Source: Lactobacillales bacterium | Lineage (GTDB): Bacteria; Bacillota; Bacilli; Lactobacillales; Streptococcaceae | DNA: 64,000 bases | Assembly (NCBI GenBank): GCA_031261175.1 | Contig: JAISJW010000022.1 | Coordinates: forward strand, 62,001 to 126,000 | Reading direction: 5' to 3' | Part shown: positions 58,259 to 64,000 of the stretch, piece by piece | How positions within the stretch are numbered: the stretch's first letter is position 1 | Layout of the letters: every line of letters begins with the position of its first letter | Notes under the pieces: generated by a model | Told to the model about the DNA's origin: nothing | Databases searched by the model: none | The model's input: only the letters and a program-made list of their open reading frames with translations | Position numbers and translations under genes: made by a program

Positions 58259-59614
58259 ATGGACAAGGGCAGCAATCATCTAAATCGCGGACTCAAAAAT
58301 CGTCACGTTCAGCTGATTTCAATCGGCGGAGCAATCGGAACGGGGCTTTTCCTCGGCAGCGGACGGGCAATTCAACTTGCCGGCCCATCGATTCTCTTGA
58401 CGTACATCATCACCGGAATCTTCTGTTTCCTGATCATGCGCGCACTCGGCGAGCTTTTGCTCTCGAACCTCAACCACGAATCGTTCGTCGATTTCGTCGA
58501 GGATTACCTGGGTAAAAAAGCGGCATTCATCACCGGCTGGACTTACTGGTTCTGCTGGATCGCACTCGCGATGAGCGACCTGACCGGCGTCGGCACCTAC
58601 TTCCACGGCTTCGCGCCCAACACGCCGATGTGGATCCCGGAAGTCCTAACCCTCCTAATTCTCCTTTTAATCAACCTGACAACCGTCTCAAAATTCGGTG
58701 AGCTCGAATTCTGGTTCGCGATGATCAAAGTCGTGGCAATTATCGGCATCATCCTAATCGGTATCTACGAAATCATCGCCAACCTCGGCGCGCCTCACAC
58801 AACCGTGAGCGTGGCTAACCTCGTCAACGACGGCGGATTCTTCCCGCACGGCATCAAGGGTTTCCTGCTTAGCTTCCAACTTGTCGTCTTCGCTTTTGTC
58901 GGAATCGAAGTGGTCGGCGTGATCGCAGGCGAAACGAAAGACCCCGAGCGCGTTATCCCACACGCTATCAACAACATCCCAATCCGGATTATTTTATTCT
59001 ACGTCTTATCAATTTTCGTAGCTTTAGTGCTTGCGCCGTGGTCTCACTACCACGCAGGCGAATCACCGTTCATCCACTTATTCACGGAAATCGGAATCAC
59101 CTTTGGGCAAGTCATCCTGAACGTCGTCGTAATTTCTGCAGCCGCTTCAGGTTGTAACTCGTGTCTATATTCGACAGGTCGGATGCTTCACTCACTTGCC
59201 GAAGAAGGCAATGGCATTAAAAAATTCGGTGAACTTTCTAAGCGTGCTGTTCCGCGCAATGCGATCATCTTCTCAAGCGTTATCGTCTTGGTTGCAGTCT
59301 TGTTGAACAAGTTCTTCCCGAGTTCAGCGTTCGAAATGGTTTCAAGCATTTCCACAATTTGCTTCGTTGTCGTTTGGGCGATCATCGTCTTTACGCACAT
59401 CAAGATGATGCAAGCCGGCGTTCGTTCAACGTTCAAACTTCCGTTCGCCCCTTACTCTAACTGGCTTATCCTAATCTTCCTCGTTATCGTCGGAGTGATT
59501 ATGTTATTCGCACCCGCAACTCGCGTCGCGATGTTCTTCACCCCAGTTTGGTTCATCATTCTCTTAACCTTCTATTACTTCAAATTCGAACACAAAAAAC
59601 CAGAAAAATACTGA
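58259..59614 (+). CDS. Amino acid permease, APC superfamily
   Basis: 451 residues with about 12 membrane helices. The first-helix signature SIGGAIGTGLFLGSGRAI, FVGIEVVGVIAGETKDPERVIP and YSTGRMLHSLAEEG mark the amino acid transporter branch that includes CycA/AlaP-like carriers. A small neutral amino acid such as alanine, serine or glycine is a plausible substrate, but not shown. The ATG follows TTAGGAGG. It is a single-gene unit divergent from nagA. Confidence 0.88.
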   Translation: MDKGSNHLNRGLKNRHVQLISIGGAIGTGLFLGSGRAIQLAGPSILLTYIITGIFCFLIMRALGELLLSNLNHESFVDFVEDYLGKKAAFITGWTYWFCWIALAMSDLTGVGTYFHGFAPNTPMWIPEVLTLLILLLINLTTVSKFGELEFWFAMIKVVAIIGIILIGIYEIIANLGAPHTTVSVANLVNDGGFFPHGIKGFLLSFQLVVFAFVGIEVVGVIAGETKDPERVIPHAINNIPIRIILFYVLSIFVALVLAPWSHYHAGESPFIHLFTEIGITFGQVILNVVVISAAASGCNSCLYSTGRMLHSLAEEGNGIKKFGELSKRAVPRNAIIFSSVIVLVAVLLNKFFPSSAFEMVSSISTICFVVVWAIIVFTHIKMMQAGVRSTFKLPFAPYSNWLILIFLVIVGVIMLFAPATRVAMFFTPVWFIILLTFYYFKFEHKKPEKY

Positions 59615-59627
59615 GTATAAAAATCAC

Positions 59628-59698
59628 TTGTTCATTTAAATGCGTATTTGGGACATTTCAGACCTCGAAATGTCCCAAATACGCATTAAAATGAACAA
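59628..59698. repeat. Long intergenic hairpin with conserved heptaloop, copy E
   Basis: Arms TTGTTCATTTAAATGCG... and ...GCATTAAAATGAACAA close on TTC-AGACCTC-GAA. It is followed by a separate canonical terminator rather than by its own U tract. Confidence 0.85.
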
Positions 59699-59701
59699 TT
59701 A

Positions 59702-59732
59702 ATAAAACCCCTTCGCGTGAAGGGGTTTTGAC
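59702..59732. terminator. Bidirectional terminator between permease and BI-1 genes
   Basis: AAAACCCCTTC-gcgt-GAAGGGGTTTT. Confidence 0.85.
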
Positions 59733-59736
59733 TTGC

Positions 59737-60432
59737 CTATTTTTTGCTGCTTCCGCCACCGAAAATTTGTAGCAGGAAGATGAAGATGTTGATGAAGTCT
59801 AGGTACAGGCTGAGCGCTAAATAGGCGGTGATGCCGTTGGTCGCTTGGCCGCTGTTGTAGAAGGTTTTGATTTTGCTTGAGTCCCATGCTGTGACTGCGG
59901 CGAAGATCAGGACGCCGAGGCAGCTGATTAGCATTGTGACTGCTGAGCTGTGTAGGATGAATGCGTTCAAGAACATTGATACAAGCAGGCCAATGACTAG
60001 ACCCATTGATGCGCGGCCGATTGCTGAAAGGTCGCGTTTGGTGAACGCTCCGTAGAGGCTCATTCCGGCGAACATTGCAGCACTGCCGACGAAGGCTCCT
60101 AGGACGTCTGCCGATGTATAGGCAGCGATAATGATACTAAGCGTGAAGCCGTTAAGGATGGCGAAGAGGAATAGGCCGATCGTAGCGAAACCTGTATCTT
60201 TCATCGCTGATCTTCCAAGTACAAAGACTAAAATTAATTCAACCGCGACTGCCCCGAAGTATAAAATTCCGTTAGATGTGAAGGCGACGAAGACGTTGTA
60301 GAAAATTGTTTGAAGCGCTAGTACCGTTAGGGCGCTAACACCGACCGCTGCGGCAACTAGGCCGAAGACACGGTTGTAGACTTGGGTTAAGCCAGCTGTG
60401 TCGTCATAGACATTGTTTTCAAATTGATCCAT
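59737..60432 (-). CDS. Bax inhibitor-1 family membrane protein (YetJ/YccA type)
   Basis: 231 residues, seven hydrophobic helices (for example VFGLVAAAVGVSALTVLAL, FLFAILNGFTLSIIIAAYT, LSLYLDFINIFIFLLQIFG). The family includes the pH-sensitive Ca2+ leak channel YetJ. Two conserved acidic residues near the C-terminal helices (DSSKIK, YLDFIN) fit the known sensor pair. TAGGAGG precedes the ATG. It ends the ktrA-murC-BI-1 operon; the spacing to murC is 13 nt. Confidence 0.88.
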   Translation of the reverse strand: MDQFENNVYDDTAGLTQVYNRVFGLVAAAVGVSALTVLALQTIFYNVFVAFTSNGILYFGAVAVELILVFVLGRSAMKDTGFATIGLFLFAILNGFTLSIIIAAYTSADVLGAFVGSAAMFAGMSLYGAFTKRDLSAIGRASMGLVIGLLVSMFLNAFILHSSAVTMLISCLGVLIFAAVTAWDSSKIKTFYNSGQATNGITAYLALSLYLDFINIFIFLLQIFGGGSSKK

Positions 60433-60445
60433 TTTGGTGATCCTC

Positions 60446-61774
60446 CTATTTTAAACTTTTGGTTAAATGAGAAAGTAATTCCTCATATTTTGCTTGATAT
60501 TTTGTGACGTCGCCTGCTCCCATAAATAATATGACCGCGTCGTCGAAATCTAAAAGTGGCGATAAGTTTTCATATTGTAACACGTTTGAGCCGTCGATTT
60601 TAGCTGCTAAGTCTTCGATTGAAACACCGCCTGATTGTTCGCGGGCTGAGCCGAAGATATCACAGAGATAGACGTTGTCCGCTAAACTTAGCGACGTTGC
60701 GAAGTCATCGAGCAAAGCGATTGTTCGCGTGAATGTATGCGGTTGGAAAACAGCCACGATTTTTTTATCGGGATGTTTTTGACGCGCCGCATCAATTGTC
60801 GCCGTAATTTCGGTTGGGTGATGCGCGTAGTCATCAATCAAAGTCATCGAGCCGATAATTTTTTCGCTGAAACGACGTTTCACACCCTCGAAAGTCTTAA
60901 GGTAACGTGCGACAGCTGCTAGGTTGAAACCTTCTAAATAGCTCGCTGCGATGACCGCTAAAGCGTTATTTATATTATGCGATCCGTAAGCGTGAATCTC
61001 AAACGAGCCGATAACTTCGCCATTGTGCTCGACTTCAAAAATCGAACCCTCACGCGTTTTTTCGATATTGATCGCGCGGAAATCATCATCCGCATTCACA
61101 CCGTAATAATAAATCGGCACTTCCGCTTGAATCTTACGCAGCCAAACGTCATCGCCGTAGGCGATAATTGCCTTCTTGGTATTGTACGCCATCGATTGGA
61201 ACGCCGTGTAGACGTCCTCGATGCTTTCGTAGTAGTCGGGGTGGTCGAAGTCGATGTTCGTCATCACCGTGTAATCTGGTTTGTAGGCCAGGAAATGGCG
61301 GCGATATTCGCACGCCTCGAAGACGAAATATTCGCTGTCCTCTTCGCCGTGCCCCGTCCCGTCGCCAATCAAAAACGACGTCGGCCGCATATTCCTAAAC
61401 ACGTGCGCACCCATCCCGGTCGTCGACGTTTTACCGTGCGCACCAGTGATGGCAATTGAAGTGTATCCCTCGATTAATTTTCCTAAGAATTCGTGGTAAC
61501 GGTAGACTTTAAGACCCAATTCGCGGGCTGCCGCGATTTCCTCGTGCTCGTCGGTGAAGGCGTTACCCGCGATAACCGTGTAGCCAGGTTTCACATTAGC
61601 CGCATCAAACTCTAAAATTTCAACGCCCGCTTTATCAAGTTCGCGCTGCGTGAAGAAATACTCCGCAACGTCGCTCCCTTTGACTTTGTAGCCGGTTTCG
61701 TGCAGAATCAATGCCAAAGCACTCATCCCCGAACCCTTAATTCCAATAAAATAATATATTTCGTTTCTGTTCAT
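60446..61774 (-). CDS. murC: UDP-N-acetylmuramate-L-alanine ligase
   Basis: 442 residues. [12 protein letters not shown] is the UDP-binding N-terminus, [11 protein letters not shown] the ATP loop, and [10 protein letters not shown] the Mur-ligase C-terminal signature. It adds the first residue of the peptidoglycan stem peptide. AGAGG lies 6 nt before the ATG. In this genome it sits behind a potassium-channel regulator gene, away from ftsA-ftsZ. Confidence 0.96.
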   Translation of the reverse strand: MNRNEIYYFIGIKGSGMSALALILHETGYKVKGSDVAEYFFTQRELDKAGVEILEFDAANVKPGYTVIAGNAFTDEHEEIAAARELGLKVYRYHEFLGKLIEGYTSIAITGAHGKTSTTGMGAHVFRNMRPTSFLIGDGTGHGEEDSEYFVFEACEYRRHFLAYKPDYTVMTNIDFDHPDYYESIEDVYTAFQSMAYNTKKAIIAYGDDVWLRKIQAEVPIYYYGVNADDDFRAINIEKTREGSIFEVEHNGEVIGSFEIHAYGSHNINNALAVIAASYLEGFNLAAVARYLKTFEGVKRRFSEKIIGSMTLIDDYAHHPTEITATIDAARQKHPDKKIVAVFQPHTFTRTIALLDDFATSLSLADNVYLCDIFGSAREQSGGVSIEDLAAKIDGSNVLQYENLSPLLDFDDAVILFMGAGDVTKYQAKYEELLSHLTKSLK

Positions 61775-61783
61775 TTTAACCTC

Positions 61784-62446
61784 TTACTTATTTACTTCGT
61801 CATCAAAACGCTCGATGTCATTATTGCGACCAGCCACATATAGAAAATCATCCGGACGCACAATCGTTGTACCTTCAGGCCACTCAAACTCGGCATCACC
61901 GTGCTTAACGCCGACAACATTCAAGCGATATTTCTGGCGAATTTGCAACTCATCCAAAGTGCGATTAACCAATTTTTTATTCACGATATGAATTTGCGCG
62001 AACGAAAGATCAGGCGTGATTTCGATGAACTCGTGAACGTTATTCGTCGCAAGTTCCTTCGCCGTCCGAACGCCCATATCCCGCTCGGGATGGACCACTT
62101 TTTGCACGCCAATTTTTTCCAAAATCCGCGCGTGGTTTTTATTTTTAGCTTTCGCCACGATGTATTTAACCCCAAGGTCAACGAGCATCAGACTCACCAT
62201 GATACTTGCCTGCACGTCCTCGCCAATTGCCACCACGACGCAGTCGAAATTGCGCATCCCGATTGATTTTAACGTGTTTTCTTCGCTGGCGTTCGCGATC
62301 ATGGCGTGGGTCGCGATGTTCATGTATTCGTTGATGCGTTCCTCATCGGAGTCGATGACCAGCACCTCTTGATCGGCGTCGATTAGCGTTTCGCACATAC
62401 TGCCGCCGAAACGGCCAAGGCCGATAATTGCAAATGTTTTTTTCAT
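61784..62446 (-). CDS. ktrA: KtrA/TrkA-type potassium uptake regulator
   Basis: 220 residues from the ATG at 62446 (MKKTFAIIG), which follows GTGAGG; an earlier in-frame start is not supported by a site. RCK_N domain: AIIGLGRFGGSM and the acidic strand end VIDSDEERI. RCK_C domain from about residue 135. Members bind NAD(H)/ATP and, in Bacilli, c-di-AMP, and gate the KtrB channel, which is not in the window. It leads the operon with murC and has a TGATATAAT promoter at 62473-62481. Confidence 0.9.
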   Translation of the reverse strand: MKKTFAIIGLGRFGGSMCETLIDADQEVLVIDSDEERINEYMNIATHAMIANASEENTLKSIGMRNFDCVVVAIGEDVQASIMVSLMLVDLGVKYIVAKAKNKNHARILEKIGVQKVVHPERDMGVRTAKELATNNVHEFIEITPDLSFAQIHIVNKKLVNRTLDELQIRQKYRLNVVGVKHGDAEFEWPEGTTIVRPDDFLYVAGRNNDIERFDDEVNK

Positions 62447-62482
62447 AATTCGCCTCACTTTTTATCACTTTATATTATATCA

Positions 62483-62510
62483 CAAAAAAGAGAACCTCGG
62501 TAGGTTCTCG
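62483..62510 (-). terminator. Terminator of spxH
   Basis: GAGAACC-taccg-AGGTTCTC-type stem (GAGAACCT/AGGTTCTC) then TTTTTT on the minus strand. The ktrA promoter follows at once. Confidence 0.75.
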
Positions 62511-63119
62511 CTATGGATTTATAATTCGCAGGGTCCGCGTGTCGCCCAGCCGATTATGCCGTTTGTAATTTTTTATCAGGTCGATAATCCGCCCCGCGTC
62601 GCAATCGTGCAGAATATACCCCTGATCGCCAAAATACGTCTCGCTAAACACCGCCACACTCGGCGTGTTGTCGATGTGATATTTCTGAACGATCTGCTGA
62701 TCGGTGGCAAGTGAAGACCGCACCCAATCGCTATTACGATTCGTCCAAAACGCCTCGAGATCTGCCCCGATTCGCTCCAAAATCTCCTCGATTTCATCCC
62801 GCGTGTAGCAGTAATCGTGTGCCACATTCGAGCGGTAAAGTTCGTGCATAAAATTCTTCAAACACTTGTTTCCCTGCACTTGAATTGCCTTGATGTCAAG
62901 CGCCAGATTGTAGACGCAGCGGTAAATCTGGTTGTAATTATCGACGTTTTCGACCATTTTTTGCTTCGCCAAAATCCGCGAAACATACTTATTATTTATC
63001 ACCGGAATGTAGCTAAATCGCAGCGGTGTATTGAATGGGAAGTCGCTCGCTCGCAGCTCATCTTCGATCAGCGTGTCGCACAGATGTTCCGGCCCGCAGA
63101 AAACAAAAATCTCAAGCAT
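62511..63119 (-). CDS. spxH: SpxH/YjbH-like DsbA-family protein
   Basis: 202 residues from the ATG at 63119 (MLEIFVFC), just after GAGGGGTGAG; a longer form from 63140 would bury that site. Thioredoxin-like fold with Cys residues in FVFCGPEHLC, and the NTPSVAVF cis-Pro segment. In Bacilli SpxH is the adaptor that delivers Spx to ClpXP; clpX is in the window and a Spx-family protein lies at 47165. Whether it acts on that protein is not known. Confidence 0.8.
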   Translation of the reverse strand: MLEIFVFCGPEHLCDTLIEDELRASDFPFNTPLRFSYIPVINNKYVSRILAKQKMVENVDNYNQIYRCVYNLALDIKAIQVQGNKCLKNFMHELYRSNVAHDYCYTRDEIEEILERIGADLEAFWTNRNSDWVRSSLATDQQIVQKYHIDNTPSVAVFSETYFGDQGYILHDCDAGRIIDLIKNYKRHNRLGDTRTLRIINP

Positions 63120-63245
63120 CTTCTCACCCCTCTCCATCAAATCTGTCTAAATAATACCAAAATCGCCGGTTTTTTGCAACGATAATCCCTTACGCTTAAA
63201 GACTTCAAGCCTTTTCTTGGCAAGTGAACAACTCTAAAAACGATT

Positions 63246-63375
63246 ATAGCCCCTGAACGACCACTTTTTGAAATTCCACCCTGTTTTTGTCACAAAAGGG
63301 CTATTATAAAATATACATTAGCCCTTTCGCGACAAAAACAGCTCACTTTTCCGAAAACGTGTCATTTAAGGGCTA
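63246..63375. repeat. Four-arm intergenic repeat, copy 2
   Basis: Alternating arms TAGCCCC / AAAGGGCTA / TTAGCCCTTT / AAGGGCTA. The central hairpin TTTTTGTCACAAAAGGGCTA with its near-complement resembles that at 11147-11274. It ends 12 nt before the broken GNAT gene's stop codon. Confidence 0.75.
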
Positions 63376-63386
63376 TTTATTTTAGT

Positions 63387-63763
63387 TTAAAATACATAGT
63401 ACTGGCAAAGCAACTCATTTTCGCCTTCGATATCGAATTTTTCTTGGAAAACTCCACAGCAAGCTTCGATTGTTTTGCGACTCGCAACATTTCCTTCAAG
63501 CGCCGTGACAATCACAGGCCTCTCGTCGATTTGCGTGATCCCAAATTTCAATAATTCCTTCGCATATCCGCATCCGCGATAACTCGGCGCAACACCGTAA
63601 ATTTCTTTGCTTCCACGGCCAAATATTCTGCAAAATCTTCCGGCCGTTTCGCGTGTTTCTCAATAATTTCGCGCTCATAAGGCGTCGGATTTTCGACCTT
63701 CCAATCCTCGACAAACGCCTCGTAGGCCTGCTCATCTGCCAAAGTCAATTCTCGAATTATCAT
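63387..63763 (-). pseudogene. Broken GNAT acetyltransferase gene (internal deletion with frameshift)
   Basis: From the ATG at 63763 the frame begins MIIRELTLADEQAYEAFVED and runs like a GNAT N-terminus to ...EAKKFT (residue ~56). The acetyl-CoA-binding region then appears in another frame, beginning Y-G-V-A-P-S-Y-R-G-C-G-Y-A-K-E-L-L and reading on to ...LLCQYYVF and a stop at 63387. The central strands expected between (about 35-40 residues, up to the GGHIG-like segment) are missing. The remaining length (377 nt) is not a multiple of three, so one deletion explains both the gap and the frame change. Its ATG overlaps the cinA stop codon (ATGA). Confidence 0.75.
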
Positions 63764-64000
63764 AAAATCGTCCTTCTAATCAGATCCAGCCCGCGCATCA
63801 CCGCCGAAAGCCTAACGTGATTACGCCCGCCGTAAAGCCTAAAATGGTGCACCTGCGTCTCAAAACCTTTTTGGGCAAGTCCCACGAAAACCGTTCCCGG
63901 TGGTTGTCCATCTACTTCCCCAGACCCGGCGACACCGGTAAAACTAATCGCAATCTGCGCACCGGTTTTCGCAAGAGCTCCTTCGGCCATTAGGCGTGCC
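63760..64000 (-). CDS. cinA: CinA, C-terminal nicotinamide-nucleotide amidase domain (partial)
   Basis: The frame is open from the right edge to a stop at 63760; about 80 residues are visible. AISFTGVAGSGEVDGQPPGTVFVGL is the CinA C-terminal domain signature, which deamidates NMN and is often linked to competence. The 5' part lies outside the window. Its stop codon overlaps the start of the broken GNAT gene. Confidence 0.85.
   Translation of the reverse strand, partial: ARLMAEGALAKTGAQIAISFTGVAGSGEVDGQPPGTVFVGLAQKGFETQVHHFRLYGGRNHVRLSAVMRGLDLIRRTIL

Noticed and set aside
1..64000. Prophage, integrative element or insertion sequence
   Set aside because: No integrase, transposase, phage structural or conjugation gene is visible, and the two giant surface genes lie among ordinary housekeeping genes.

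Overview
The window is a chromosomal segment of a Gram-positive Bacillota, most likely class Bacilli. Supporting markers are ClpX, RecU beside a class A penicillin-binding protein, the ftsA-ftsZ-ylmE-sepF-ylmG-ylmH-divIVA division cluster, an SpxH-like protein, a YmcA/YlbF protein before mutS, YmdB, YueI and LPxTG anchoring. No genus is assigned. There are no tRNA or rRNA genes, CRISPR array, prophage or insertion sequence. Most genes lie on the minus strand.

Layout. 1-7081 is the 5' part of a giant secreted protein with a probable C-type lectin-like domain; its gene continues off the left edge. 7.1-8.6 kb holds two type I toxin-antitoxin-like modules with antisense RNAs, two copies of a long hairpin, and an orphan protein carrying a Fic-inhibitor-like motif. 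8.6-20.8 kb is housekeeping: guaA, coaA, clpX, dusB-ung, a TPR protein, a relA-type stringent factor, and recU-pbp. 20.9-25.8 kb is an acnA-citZ-icd operon (citrate to 2-oxoglutarate, probably for glutamate supply), facing gnd. 27.4-33.5 kb is the cell division cluster. 33.7-34.7 kb is a yabB-yazA-like pair. 34.9-44.6 kb is a single 3247-residue LPxTG surface protein. 44.7-50.9 kb holds a lactonase, an aldo/keto reductase, yqeY, a YusI/Spx-like protein, a DUF1801 protein, a stand-alone hisE, mutS and a YlbF-family gene. 51.2-58 kb holds a MATE transporter, ymdB, serine dehydratase, def, yueI and nagBA. 58.2-64 kb holds an amino acid permease, a ktrA-murC-BI-1 operon, spxH, a broken GNAT gene and the end of cinA.

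The least explained material is in the gaps. Five long hairpins have unrelated stems but share one apical heptaloop (AGACCTC, or GAGGTCT read on the other strand) closed by TTC/GAA, and none is followed by a U tract. A second repeat family carries four alternating short arms around a central hairpin. The 7-mer GGCAAGT/ACTTGCC occurs about 60 times by eye, where about 8 are expected, in both orientations and in many reading frames. Several genes (dusB, yabB, the YlbF-family gene, probably the MATE gene) have an extended -10 box so close to the ATG that their mRNAs should be leaderless.

All calls come from reading the sequence. Domain assignments rest on remembered family motifs, and no database search was run.
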